Assembly (NCBI GenBank): GCA_019090225.1
Contig: JAHRWI010000070.1
Span: 1-14,083 of the forward strand
Length of the DNA stretch: 14,083 nucleotides
Source: Porticoccaceae bacterium
Lineage (GTDB): Bacteria; Pseudomonadota; Gammaproteobacteria; Pseudomonadales; Porticoccaceae
Direction: 5' to 3'
Shown in pieces: positions 1 through 8,312 of the stretch. The position numbers and the translations under genes were made by a program. The notes under the pieces are model-generated. The model made no database searches. It was not told the origin of the DNA and worked only from the letters and a program-made list of their open reading frames with translations. Numbering within the stretch: the stretch's first letter is position 1; each line of letters opens with the position of its first letter.

Positions 1-1067
1 ATACCAAAGCTCTCATTCAAATCAACAATGGCCTTGATAAACTTATCGGCCTTCGTCCAGTTGGTATCAGTGACATTGCCCAGGGCCAGCACGTCCGCCA
101 GTTCAGCCAGGCGTTCTGCTATAGCGTCTTTAGAAAAACCCAGCACTTCGGGCATAACCAGCGCGTTGGCCAGGCCGTGGGGTGTGCCGTACCAGGCACC
201 GAGTTGATGAGCGATAGCGTGAACATTGCCCACTGCCGCAACATTGATAGCCAGGCCCCCATAATAGGCGGCGATAGACATCTGTTCTCTGCCCTGAATA
301 TCAGCACCATCATCATAGGCTACCGGCAAGTTCTCAAAGATCATTTTGATCGCCATTTTCGCGTAGTCATCAGATTGAGGGCTTGCCCAGGTACTCACAT
401 AGGCTTCTACGGCATGGGTCAAAGCATCCATGCCGGTAGCGGCGGTAATGGCAGGTGGCAGACCGGTTATTAACTCCGGGTCGAGGGCCACAGCTTTGGG
501 TACAATTTTTGGATCAGCTACAAAATGTTTCTCATGGGTCTGGGCATCGGATATCACCGCACCAATGGTAACTTCTGAACCGGTACCCGAAGTGGTGGGA
601 ATAGCAAAAAGCGGCAAGGGTGATATTTTTGCTTTGAAAAACCCCGCCATCTTTTTGACATCACCACCATTAGTGGCAGCGGCAGCAATGGTTTTTGCGG
701 TGTCGATAGCTGAGCCACCGCCGATAGCCAGGACACCATCACAGCCCTGTTGCTCTTGCATAATCAAACCCGCTGCGGCGACATCAAAAGTTGGATCAGG
801 CAGGACGCCATCGTAGATAGTCACGTCAATATCGAGTGCCGCGAGCACATCCCCAGCTTTAGCGACAATGCCCAGATCAACCAGGGGTTTATCGGTGACG
901 ATCAACATCTTACTCACCCCCATACGGCTGATATGTTGGCAAAGTTTCGCGGTGCCGCCTACGCCAACAAAGGACATGGGTATCCCAGCTGTAGGTGTGA
1001 ATTTAATAAAGGTCTTAAAGACCGTAATAATTATTTTGTGTTTTATTCCAGCGTAAAGATTACCCAT
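1..1067 (-). CDS. Iron-containing alcohol dehydrogenase (3' end cut by window edge)
   Basis: NAD(P)-dependent group III alcohol dehydrogenase, expected to interconvert an alcohol and an aldehyde or ketone in the cytoplasm. The reading frame is open from an ATG at 1067 to the left edge, giving 355 residues; the family is usually about 385, so only the last ~30 are missing. The start follows GGAG with good spacing. The nucleotide-binding GGGS is at residues 116-119, followed by DTAK and a later SGTGSE motif. The metal ligands read D214 and H218 (in DALTH), H283 (in NVHAIAH) and H297 (in PHG). The spacing of 4, 65 and 14 nearly matches FucO (4, 63, 14), so the enzyme looks intact and metal dependent. 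It lies 47 bp behind the rhomboid gene on the same strand. Its closeness to three Baeyer-Villiger enzymes suggests an alcohol-to-ketone step, but this is inference; the substrate cannot be read from sequence. Confidence 0.93.
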   Translation of the reverse strand, partial: MGNLYAGIKHKIIITVFKTFIKFTPTAGIPMSFVGVGGTAKLCQHISRMGVSKMLIVTDKPLVDLGIVAKAGDVLAALDIDVTIYDGVLPDPTFDVAAAGLIMQEQQGCDGVLAIGGGSAIDTAKTIAAAATNGGDVKKMAGFFKAKISPLPLFAIPTTSGTGSEVTIGAVISDAQTHEKHFVADPKIVPKAVALDPELITGLPPAITAATGMDALTHAVEAYVSTWASPQSDDYAKMAIKMIFENLPVAYDDGADIQGREQMSIAAYYGGLAINVAAVGNVHAIAHQLGAWYGTPHGLANALVMPEVLGFSKDAIAERLAELADVLALGNVTDTNWTKADKFIKAIVDLNESFG

Positions 1068-1114
1068 AATCTGATCTCCAGTTCTTGCTCGCAAACCGTT
1101 ATTTTTAAGCTGAA

Positions 1115-1693
1115 TTATCCCTGCAACAGGGCCAAAAGGTTTTTATAGGCCTGGTGGTCAACAAGTCCTACATGCAGTAAACCACTTAAAGCCCCATATA
1201 AATGCGCATCGTGATTAATCTTACTGTCTCTTTTATTTGAAGCAAACCAGGAATAAGCCAAAAAGGCGATAGCTACCACAAACGCAGGTATTGGCACCGG
1301 TATCAACAAAAGATACAAACTGTGAGTGGGAAAATAAACAATGTAAGCCAACAACACCGCCGAGATCGCACCCGATGCGCCCAGGCTCGCATAAGCTGGG
1401 TTATTACGTTGTTTAAACCAGGTGCCCAACTGACCACACAAAAGGCCGACCACGTACAGTACAACGAACTGTACCGTACCGAGGACTCGCTCCATAGGAA
1501 ACGCAAAGAAATAGAAGGTCACCATATTGAACAGCAAATGCGCAGAGTTGGCATGTACAAATCCACTCATGCAAACAGAAGCATACTGCTTTTTTCGAAA
1601 CAGCCAGTAAGGCCTAAACAGGCTATGCTCGACAATTTTCGGAAACCCATAAAGGCCCAACAAACTGACGAACAGGTTAAGACCTAGAATCAC
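1115..1693 (-). CDS. Rhomboid-family intramembrane serine protease
   Basis: A small polytopic inner-membrane protein that would cut transmembrane segments of other proteins. The 192-residue product has about six hydrophobic segments. The rhomboid signatures are present: H52 and N56 in HLLFN, the catalytic serine S107 in GASGA, and the partner histidine H164 in HDAHLYG, so the Ser-His dyad is complete. The start is uncertain. The GTG at 1693 has no clear SD, and the frame stays open back to a TAA at 1739-1741. A CTG at about 1723 behind GCGGGA would add ten residues that lengthen the first membrane segment. The gene sits just upstream of the alcohol dehydrogenase on the same strand, but nothing links the two functionally. 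The substrate is unknown. Confidence 0.88.
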   Translation of the reverse strand: MILGLNLFVSLLGLYGFPKIVEHSLFRPYWLFRKKQYASVCMSGFVHANSAHLLFNMVTFYFFAFPMERVLGTVQFVVLYVVGLLCGQLGTWFKQRNNPAYASLGASGAISAVLLAYIVYFPTHSLYLLLIPVPIPAFVVAIAFLAYSWFASNKRDSKINHDAHLYGALSGLLHVGLVDHQAYKNLLALLQG

Positions 1694-1845
1694 CCAGGCA
1701 CCGTGGTTACCGTTAAAAATCAGTGTTCCCGCTAAAAATTAATTAATTGGCCTGTAGCGCAATTGTTTGTAATACCTCTTCAGATTACACATGCGCACCT
1801 TAAACCTGCACTTTAATGTCGGTTTGGATTACCAGGCTACAGCCA

Positions 1846-2550
1846 CTATTGGGCAATCTTGGTAGGGTAAATCCCCTCACCATAAACAAAGCGTGAACCC
1901 ACGGCACCGACTACAGCGGTACGGCGATTAAGACCCAGCCCGGTTCGTAGTCGAATGAGCGGTTCAATGCCGGTGCAATGCACTGCCATCAAATTTTGTA
2001 TCCCGATATCCCGCAGCCGATCTGAGGTCCAACCGAGGGTTTGATCATCCGCAGCAAAAAGGTGCATACCACCCATCAGGGCGTGGATAGAGTGATTCTG
2101 AATCGTCTTCTGAACCTGCTCAAGCAAATTGACTGAACCGGAATGCCCACAACCCAGCAGGACAATCGGCCCTTGTGCCGTGACCACTGTCAAACCCTGA
2201 CTCTCAGGCACATAGTCCTCCACCCATTGCCCATCAATATTTACTTTCACTGCTTTTGGGTAAGTCTTTTCTGAATGAGTTCTAGTAATGGGACCTGTCA
2301 CCCACACCGCGGGTAAAATTTCCGTGGCTTCGGAGTATTCAAGGAACTTAACGTTAGCGGCTTCTAATTCCTTTCTGGTGGCAATCATCTTATTGCCCTC
2401 GATATTTCCTTTGCCTGGCCAATGACGAGATAGAAAGAAACCTTCGGCGACATGAATACCAATACTGTCGAGAACGTCTTTTTACTAACTGGCGTCGAAA
2501 ACCTTGTTTTACTGATTATAATTTTCACCAAACCCCTCGAAGGCTTAAAA
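1846..2550 (-). pseudogene. Decayed metallo-beta-lactamase-fold hydrolase (COG1237-like)
   Basis: The C-terminal 180 residues (ATG at 2388, stop at 1846) read as the second half of a metallo-beta-lactamase-fold protein of the dihydropterin-phosphate-synthase-like group: LLGCGHSG with H82, GGMHLF, and AVHCTG with H137, numbered from that ATG. Upstream in the same frame, family-like sequence continues (DVLDSIGIHVAEGFFLS, and before it KVFDAS) but is broken by TAA 2482-2484, TAG 2485-2487 and TAA 2509-2511. After FLS the expected HxHxDH metal motif and the loop behind it are gone; the text runs straight into the later EELEAA-type region. I infer several lesions, namely nonsense changes plus an internal deletion. 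GAGGG lies 7 nt before the ATG at 2388, so a truncated product could still be translated, but it could not form the normal two-metal site. Confidence 0.8.
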
Positions 2551-2601
2551 CAAACACCCCCACCTAATACATTCATGGCTGGGTATTAACATGGATAGCC
2601 A

Positions 2602-3036
2602 TTAACGATCAGCCGTAAACCGAAGTACCGCACGTAAATGCTGATATTTCCATTCGCCATCGACTTTTACATAGTCGTCGTCATAGCGCAGGGTCATCCA
2701 GACATTTTGATTGTTTTCTACGAAATCCCATGGCCCAACGATATACCAGGAACCGGTGGCGCGATCACCATCGACGGTAATAATGGGATTCATAATATTG
2801 TGCTGGGAAAAACTGATTTGCTTGCTAAAGCCGCTAAATAGCTCGCGAATGGCTTTGTGGCCCTGGGCTTTACCAAAATCGCCGCCTTCCCATATGCCGT
2901 CAGCTGCGAAGACCGACGCAATACGATCAGGGTTATGCATGTCATCACAGATATCGCAGTAACGTGCTTTGAGCTGCTTAATCGCCTCGATATCTTCGAG
3001 TGTGGTAATGCGTTTTTCGAGTTCTATTAGGTCCAT
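2602..3036 (-). CDS. SnoaL-like / NTF2-fold protein
   Basis: A 144-residue cone-shaped alpha+beta-barrel protein of the SnoaL_4 / nuclear transport factor 2 type. The N-terminal helix (IEAIKQLKARYCDICDD) carries the family Y and D. The middle has F.ADGIWEGG, and the core strands show QHNIMNPIITVDGDRATGSWYIVG with the typical H and N. The C-terminus has the WKYQHLRAVLRF strand. Relatives act as small dehydratases, isomerases or ring hydroxylases, or as unassigned partners in steroid, terpenoid and aromatic pathways; the reaction here is unknown. The ATG at 3036 is fixed by an excellent AGGAGG 7 nt upstream. It is divergent from the flavin monooxygenase-like gene across a 264-bp spacer, which suggests shared control and a shared pathway. 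Confidence 0.85.
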   Translation of the reverse strand: MDLIELEKRITTLEDIEAIKQLKARYCDICDDMHNPDRIASVFAADGIWEGGDFGKAQGHKAIRELFSGFSKQISFSQHNIMNPIITVDGDRATGSWYIVGPWDFVENNQNVWMTLRYDDDYVKVDGEWKYQHLRAVLRFTADR

Positions 3037-3300
3037 AGTGACACCTCCTGCTGGTTTAATTTCTTATCCTGGCCCTATTCGCTCATATTCGCTTATGCCT
3101 AGCTATTTTTATATTGCGTTATTTGGATCAGATGAGCTTCACGATAATGGCTATGGCAAACTCTTATGTCAAAACAAAGCAAATACTCATTTGCTTCCAG
3201 ACCCATCTCTACCAGAAACTAATCCGCATTTATCTCGGTGCCTTGCTAAGCTAGCTAACAATAAAAACAAATAAATCAGGACTAGAGTCAGGAATCGCCT
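3037..3300. promoter_or_regulatory. Divergent intergenic region between SnoaL-like and flavoprotein genes
   Basis: This AT-rich spacer must hold the start signals of two divergent genes. The octamer TATTCGCT occurs twice, at 3076-3083 and 3086-3093, exactly one helical turn (10 bp) apart, which is a plausible regulator half-site pair. An AGCTAGCT palindrome lies around 3249-3256, about 45 bp before the plus-strand ATG. No confident -35/-10 pair was found on either strand. A frame that stays open through the region on the plus strand does not look protein-like. Confidence 0.4.
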
Positions 3301-4491
3301 ATGAGTACCCAGCAAAAAACATCGACTCCCCCGGTTAAACCCGCCCTGGCAAGCGCTCAGGCTTTATTACCCGAGATTCGTGATAGAGCCGCCGAAGCCG
3401 AGCAACAACGTCATTTGCCAGAAACACTGGCTCGCAGAATGGCTCGTGCAGGTCTGCATAAACTTGCCTCGCCGACTTATATTAATGGTGCGGAGAGCGA
3501 CCCCATGACTCAGATTGAGGTCATAGAAGCGATAGCCACTGCCGACGGCTCTGCCGGCTGGAATCTTATGATTGGCATGGAGGTGCAGGGTTTTGCCGCC
3601 GCTGCCTTTGCGCCCGAGCAGGCGCTGGAATTATTTGGTGATCCAGAAACCATCCTCTCAGGAGCACTTAATCCCCTGGGCCGTGCAACACAGGAAAACG
3701 GCGGTTTGCGGGTTAAGGGTCGCTGGCCCATGGCCAGTGGTTGCCACAATAGCGACTACTTCTGGGGTCAATGTATTGTGCTTGATGAGGATGGGGAATT
3801 TAAGCGCGGCGAGTCTGGTCAGGTTCAACTTCGCGAAGTCCTGGCTAGCACCGCCGATGTGGAAATACTCGACACCTGGCATTCCTCCGGTATCTGCGGC
3901 TCGGGCAGCCATGATGTACAAATCACAGATCTATTTATACCGGCCGAAAGAGTCACCAGGGTCACCGAACAAAAACCTTTTGCCAGCACCCCTCTGTTCC
4001 GTATCCCCACTTACAGCAAGCTCGCCTACAACAAATTTGCGGTCGCCGCTGGTATTGCCCGTGGGGCCATCGGCCACTTCAAAACCCTGGCCTGTGAAAA
4101 GAAGCCTCGCTCGAGCAGCGCCTTGCTGTGCGAGAGATCAGATGCTCAGCGCGCCATTGCCGAGGCTGAAACCCAGCTCCGCTCGGCACGGGCTTTTGTC
4201 TTTGAGTCTGTCACCGAGGTCTGGACGGCGGTAACAGAGGGCCGTAGTGTCGATCCTGAATCGCGAGCACTTCTGCAACTCGCCTGCTCCGGCGGAGTAC
4301 AGTCTGCCTGTAAAGCGGTTGATATCCTGTGCGCCTCGGCAGGCGTCAATGTGGCCTATAAAGATAGCTTATTAGGCCGCTGCCATCGTGATATTCATGT
4401 CGTGCCTCAGCACATAACTGTGTCGCCTCAATGGACCGAGGCCGCTGGTCGTGTGTTGTTTGGGCTCGCTTCCGAGGTACCAATACTATGA
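3301..4491 (+). CDS. Acyl-CoA dehydrogenase-fold flavoprotein, HsaA/HpaH-like monooxygenase
   Basis: 396 residues, the usual size for group D (two-component) flavin monooxygenases such as HsaA (secosteroid phenol hydroxylase) and HpaH. It has an N-terminal helical domain (ALLPEIRDRAAEAE to TADGSAGWNLMIG, residues 21-92) and a beta-barrel middle (GRWPMASGCHNSDYFWG, 140-156; DTWHSSGICGSGSHDVQITDLFIPAERV, 191-218). The helical end carries RCHRDIHVVPQHITVSP (360-376), whose H366 and H371 correspond to the conserved histidines near the HsaA active site. No flavin reductase partner is visible nearby, so reduced flavin would come from elsewhere; a desaturase or dehydrogenase role remains possible. 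The ATG is preceded by CAGGA at 7 nt. The stop overlaps a downstream ATG (ATGA at 4488-4491). The gene is divergent from the SnoaL-like gene. Confidence 0.87.
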   Translation: MSTQQKTSTPPVKPALASAQALLPEIRDRAAEAEQQRHLPETLARRMARAGLHKLASPTYINGAESDPMTQIEVIEAIATADGSAGWNLMIGMEVQGFAAAAFAPEQALELFGDPETILSGALNPLGRATQENGGLRVKGRWPMASGCHNSDYFWGQCIVLDEDGEFKRGESGQVQLREVLASTADVEILDTWHSSGICGSGSHDVQITDLFIPAERVTRVTEQKPFASTPLFRIPTYSKLAYNKFAVAAGIARGAIGHFKTLACEKKPRSSSALLCERSDAQRAIAEAETQLRSARAFVFESVTEVWTAVTEGRSVDPESRALLQLACSGGVQSACKAVDILCASAGVNVAYKDSLLGRCHRDIHVVPQHITVSPQWTEAAGRVLFGLASEVPIL

Positions 4492-4517
4492 CGGAGGAGA
4501 AAAAAATTCAGAAATAA
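4488..4517 (+). other. Nine-codon mini-ORF overlapping the stop of the flavoprotein gene
   Basis: ATGA at 4488-4491 joins the stop of the upstream gene to a new ATG, which reads MTEEKKIQK and stops at 4515-4517. Such four-base overlaps usually mark translational coupling to a following operon gene, but none follows: the terminator hairpin comes 34 bp later. It may be a remnant of a deleted downstream gene or chance. Confidence 0.25.
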
Positions 4518-4550
4518 CTAAATAAATCGAGCAGCAATTCTTAACCTAAT

Positions 4551-4581
4551 AAAAAACAGCGACAAATGCCGCTGATTTTTT
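4551..4581. terminator. Bidirectional rho-independent terminator
   Basis: AAAAAA is followed by CAGCG (4557-4561), an 8-nt loop, CGCTG (4570-4574), one A, then TTTTTT (4576-4581). The A-run and T-run make it usable on both strands. It sits between the convergent ends of the flavoprotein gene (plus) and the first BVMO (minus), exactly where a shared terminator is expected. Confidence 0.8.
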
Positions 4582-4615
4582 ACTAACTTAGATAAAACAA
4601 AAACTAAACGATAAA

Positions 4616-6442
4616 TTAATCGCTTTTCATATCTAGACCCTTTAGCTTTCCGTCGGCCCGCCACTTATCCAGAATGTCGAAAAACTCCGGCGCACCACCT
4701 CCGTACTGATTGCTAAAAAACCCTTCGCCATCTACTTCGCCTTCCTGATTGTAATAACCGGGTGTGCATTCGGCATAAAAACGTTTGCCCAAATTAGCCA
4801 GCCGATGGATGGTTTCAACCCATTCATCTTCCGCCTGCTGGGATGCCTCAACGGTTCGAATATTATTGTCCAGGCAGTGTTTCAGCACATAGCTTAGATG
4901 CCTGGCCTGCTCATTCAGCGCGTGTGGAATACTGGTGGTAAAACCCGTTTGCGTTAAACCCATGATGAAGCAGTTTGGGAATCCGTGGCTGTACAAGCCA
5001 TGAAAAGTGGATAGCCCATCGGCCCACTTTTCACTCAGAGTAATACCGTCCCGACCAGTGAGGTCATAACCGGATTGCTTGGTGTAGTTGGTGCCGACTT
5101 CAAAGCCTGTAGCGAAAATTAAACAATCGACTTCGTATTCCTTGCCATCTACGACCACACCATTTTCGGTGATCCGCTCAACGCCCTGGCCCTGGGTGTC
5201 AACCAACGTGACATTCGGCAGGTTGTAGGTATTGAGATACTCATCGTGAAACCCTGGACGTTTACAAAACTGCCTGTAATAGGGTTTCAGTGCTTCCGCC
5301 GTAACAGGATCTTTGACGATGGTATCGACCCGCGCTCGGACCTGTTCCATTTTCTTAAAGTCGGCAATTTCCATGGCCGCACCGACTTCTGAGGAGGTCA
5401 TATTGGGGTTTAATTTACGTTGCACGGGCGCTGATAAGTCTCGGAAGATTTCCGTCCAGCCATCGCTGACCAGGTCTTCCTCCTGAAAACCGCCGGTGGT
5501 AATAATATTGAAGTTGTCCATACGCTGTTGTTGCCAGCCCGGCTGCAGGCTTTTCGCCCACTCGGGGTCTGTGGGGCGGTTGGCGCGCACATCAATTGAG
5601 GATGGTGTGCGTTGAAAAACGAACAACTCTTTGGCACCTTCGCCCAGGTGTGGAATACACTGCACGGCTGTTGCTCCGGTGCCAATAATGCCGACACGTT
5701 TATCTTTCAGGTTGCTCTGTCCACCGCTTGAATCACCGCCGGTATATTCATAGTCCCAGCGGCTGGTATGGAAGGTATGACCTTTGAAACTAGAAATACC
5801 CGGAATACCTGGTAATTTAGGCCGATTAAGCGGGCCATTGGACATCGCCACAAAACGGGCTTTCATCCGGTCACCACGGTTGGTTTCAATAATCCACCGG
5901 GCGCTGTCTTCATCCCAGTGCATATCGGTGATTTCTGTTTGCAGACAGGCATTGTCGTAAAGCTTATATTTTCGAGCGATGGCCTTGCTGTGTTCAAGAA
6001 TCTCCGGCGCGTAGGAATATTTCTCTTTGGGGATATAACCCAGCTCTTCACATAACGGCAGATAAACGTAGGCCTCGACATCACACTGGGCACCGGGATA
6101 GCGGTTCCAGTACCAGGTACCACCAAAGTCGCCACCTTTTTCGATCACGCGGATATCTTTGACACCGGCTTCACGCAAGCGGGCACCAGCTAACAGGCCA
6201 CCAAAACCGCCGCCAACAATCACGACTTCAACCTCGTCGGTCAGAGGCTCGCGGGTGATTTCCTCTCCGATGTAGGGATCATCAATATACTTCGAGAAGT
6301 CGCCAACGACCTCCGTATATTGGGTCATACCATCTTTACGGATGCGCTTATCGCGCTCTTCGCGGTATTTAGCACGGAGGGTGTCCGGGTCAAAATCGAG
6401 CTTGGACAGGTCAATCGATGCATGTGTTGAATTAACCATCAT
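4616..6442 (-). CDS. Type I Baeyer-Villiger monooxygenase, paralogue A
   Basis: An FAD- and NADPH-dependent enzyme that inserts one oxygen beside a ketone to give an ester or lactone. The 608 residues show an N-terminal extension (LRAKYREERDKRIR, 22-35) typical of the cyclopentadecanone/cyclododecanone monooxygenase group. The FAD Rossmann motif GGGFGG is at 77-82, and GGTWYWNRYPGAQCD at 107-121 matches the second BVMO fingerprint. The main fingerprint FxGxxxHxxxWD spans 219-230 (F219, G221, H225, W229, D230). The NADPH Rossmann GTGATA is at 254-259. CKRP at 393-396 carries R395, in the position of the catalytic arginine R337 of phenylacetone monooxygenase. All key residues are present. It is the second gene of a tandem pair, 37 bp after paralogue B, and probably cotranscribed. 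The start at 6442 lies behind the second copy of a duplicated ribosome binding site. The substrate is inferred to be bulky or cyclic from the subgroup only. Confidence 0.95.
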   Translation of the reverse strand: MMVNSTHASIDLSKLDFDPDTLRAKYREERDKRIRKDGMTQYTEVVGDFSKYIDDPYIGEEITREPLTDEVEVVIVGGGFGGLLAGARLREAGVKDIRVIEKGGDFGGTWYWNRYPGAQCDVEAYVYLPLCEELGYIPKEKYSYAPEILEHSKAIARKYKLYDNACLQTEITDMHWDEDSARWIIETNRGDRMKARFVAMSNGPLNRPKLPGIPGISSFKGHTFHTSRWDYEYTGGDSSGGQSNLKDKRVGIIGTGATAVQCIPHLGEGAKELFVFQRTPSSIDVRANRPTDPEWAKSLQPGWQQQRMDNFNIITTGGFQEEDLVSDGWTEIFRDLSAPVQRKLNPNMTSSEVGAAMEIADFKKMEQVRARVDTIVKDPVTAEALKPYYRQFCKRPGFHDEYLNTYNLPNVTLVDTQGQGVERITENGVVVDGKEYEVDCLIFATGFEVGTNYTKQSGYDLTGRDGITLSEKWADGLSTFHGLYSHGFPNCFIMGLTQTGFTTSIPHALNEQARHLSYVLKHCLDNNIRTVEASQQAEDEWVETIHRLANLGKRFYAECTPGYYNQEGEVDGEGFFSNQYGGGAPEFFDILDKWRADGKLKGLDMKSD

Positions 6443-6466
6443 TGGTACTCCTCATTGGTACTCCTC
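6439..6466 (-). repeat. Tandemly duplicated ribosome binding site before BVMO A
   Basis: On the minus strand the 13-mer GAGGAGTACCAAT occurs twice in perfect tandem (6466-6454 and 6453-6441), and each copy carries an SD followed by an ATG. The downstream ATG (6442) begins BVMO A. The upstream ATG (6455) is out of frame and opens MRSTNDG, stopping at a TAA (6434-6432) just inside the BVMO A start. The whole arrangement fits in the 37-bp gap after the BVMO B stop. Confidence 0.9.
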
Positions 6467-6479
6467 AGTTCAGAATCTC

Positions 6480-8312
6480 TTAGTTTCCAGCGCCGGTAAT
6501 TTCGAGACCTTCGAACCCACCTTCCTCGCGCCATTTATCGAGCAGGGCGAAAAACGCTACGGGACCACCGCCGTATTGACCACTTAAAAAGCCCGTACTA
6601 CCACCGCCCTTGCCTTCATTGTTGTAATAGCCGGGAGTACATTCAGCATAAAAATGCTCACCCAGGTGGGCCTTGCTTTTGATAATTCCAACCCACTCAT
6701 CTTCTGCTTCCTGAGTCGCTTCAATGGTGCGTACATTGTTATCCAGACCGTATTTAAGAATATGGCTGAGGTGTTTGGCCTGCTCATTCAGAGTATGGGT
6801 AACACTGGCGGTAAAGCCACTCTGGGTAAAGCCCATAAAAAAGCAGTTAGGGAAATTGTGACTGTGCAAACCATGAAATGTCGATAGCCCATCAGCCCAC
6901 TTTTCACTGAGGCGGACATTATTACGGCCCACCAGATCATAGCCGGATTGCTTGGTGTAGTTGGTGCCTACCTCAAAACCGGTAGCAAAAATAAGGCAAT
7001 CCAGTTCATATTCCTTACCATCAACAATGACCCCGGTTTCGGTAACGCTTTCAACGCCCTGGCCTTTGGTATCCACCAGAGTAACGCCAGGCAGGTTGTA
7101 GGTCTGTAAATATTGATCATGGAAACCAGGACGCTTACAGAGTTGTCGATACCAGGGCTTTAGTGCATCGGCTGTTACTGAGTCTTTAACAATCGTATCC
7201 ACCCGCGCCCGGATCTGATTCATTTTCTGCATATCCGCGTGCTCGTTGACCAGCGTAATCTCGGAAGAGCGTATATTTGGCAGCTGCTCTCTAGCCTTAG
7301 AACCGGTCAGGTTGCGGAAAACATCCGTCCAGCCATCGCTGACCATATCTTCATCAGCTCGGCCGCCTGAAGTCAGGGTATTAAAGTTATCCATACGCGC
7401 CTGATGCCAACCCGGCTGCAGGGTTTTAGGCCATTCAGGATCAGTGGGGCGATTGTTGCGAACGTCAATGGAAGACGGTGTGCGTTGGAAGACGTATAAC
7501 TCTTTGGCACCCGCGCCCAGGTGGGGAATACATTGCACCCCCGTCGCGCCCGTACCGATGATGCCAACACGCTTATCTTTGAGATTAGTCAAGTTACCGC
7601 TAGCATCACCACCGGTGTAGTCGTAGTCCCAACGGCTGGTGTGGAAGGTGTGGCCTTTAAATTTTGAAATGCCTGGAATACCCGGCAACTTGGGCCGACT
7701 CAGGGGGCCGTTGGACATCGCCACAAAACGGGCTTTCATGCGATCACCACGGTCTGTTTCAATAATCCAGCGGGCACTGTCTTCATCCCAGCGCATCTCA
7801 GTCACCTGGGTTTGCAGGCAAGCGTTATCGTACAGATCAAATTTTTTGGCTATGGCTTTAGCATGAGCAAAAATTTCCGGGGCATAGGAGTATTTTTCTT
7901 TGGGTATGTAGCCCAGCTCTTCGAGCAGTGGTAAATAAACATAGGACTCCACATCGCACTGGGCACCGGGGTAACGATTCCAGTACCAGGTGCCGCCGAA
8001 GTCACCGGCCCGTTCAATCATACGAATATCTTTCACGCCCGCCTGGCGCAACCGAGCACCGGCCAGCAAACCACCGAAGCCACCACCGATAATCACCACC
8101 TCAACTTCATCAGTCAAGGCTTCGCGGGTGAAGCCCGGTGCCACATAGGGATCATCAATGTATTTAGAAAAATCTCCCTCGGGTTCCTGGAACTGGCTCA
8201 TACCGTCTTTGCGAATGCGCTTGTCCCGCTCCTGGCGATACTTTTCGCGCAGCGCCTCTGGGTCAAAATCTAGCTCGGATGGATCGGTAGTGAATTTAAT
8301 GGCAGTGCTCAT
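6480..8312 (-). CDS. Type I Baeyer-Villiger monooxygenase, paralogue B
   Basis: A 610-residue close paralogue of BVMO A. Over the 94 residues from the fingerprint through the NADPH domain (218 onward) I count about 81 identities to A, against about 73 to paralogue C. The motifs are complete: GGGFGG 76-81, GGTWYWNRYPGAQCD 106-120, FKGHTFHTSRWD 218-229, GTGATG 253-258 and CKRPG from 392 with catalytic R394. The ATG at 8312 follows GAGGG at good spacing. It is the first gene of the B-A pair, divergent from the M20 gene across 285 bp, which presumably holds its promoter. It differs from A most between residues 334 and 361 and carries a distinct glycine-rich tail (GKGGGSTG). Cyclododecanone-type BVMO is the best family call; a steroid or terpenoid ketone as substrate is equally possible. 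Confidence 0.95.
   Translation of the reverse strand: MSTAIKFTTDPSELDFDPEALREKYRQERDKRIRKDGMSQFQEPEGDFSKYIDDPYVAPGFTREALTDEVEVVIIGGGFGGLLAGARLRQAGVKDIRMIERAGDFGGTWYWNRYPGAQCDVESYVYLPLLEELGYIPKEKYSYAPEIFAHAKAIAKKFDLYDNACLQTQVTEMRWDEDSARWIIETDRGDRMKARFVAMSNGPLSRPKLPGIPGISKFKGHTFHTSRWDYDYTGGDASGNLTNLKDKRVGIIGTGATGVQCIPHLGAGAKELYVFQRTPSSIDVRNNRPTDPEWPKTLQPGWHQARMDNFNTLTSGGRADEDMVSDGWTDVFRNLTGSKAREQLPNIRSSEITLVNEHADMQKMNQIRARVDTIVKDSVTADALKPWYRQLCKRPGFHDQYLQTYNLPGVTLVDTKGQGVESVTETGVIVDGKEYELDCLIFATGFEVGTNYTKQSGYDLVGRNNVRLSEKWADGLSTFHGLHSHNFPNCFFMGFTQSGFTASVTHTLNEQAKHLSHILKYGLDNNVRTIEATQEAEDEWVGIIKSKAHLGEHFYAECTPGYYNNEGKGGGSTGFLSGQYGGGPVAFFALLDKWREEGGFEGLEITGAGN

Noticed and set aside
1749..1844. 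Inverted repeat GGCCTGTAGC ... GGCTACAGCC around the rhomboid/pseudogene spacer
   Set aside because: It has short imperfect arms about 75 bp apart, with no target-site duplication or transposase; too weak to call a mobile element.
2385..2576. Minus-strand 63-codon frame before the metallo-beta-lactamase-like remnant
   Set aside because: It is out of frame with the family-like sequence (KVFDAS, DVLDSIGIHVAEGFFLS), which lies in the same frame as the 180-residue part; this frame is a shadow of the pseudogene.
2969..3274. Plus-strand frame of about 101 codons through the SnoaL/flavoprotein spacer
   Set aside because: It begins inside the SnoaL-like gene on the opposite strand, has no SD, and has an unstructured composition with no recognisable motif.
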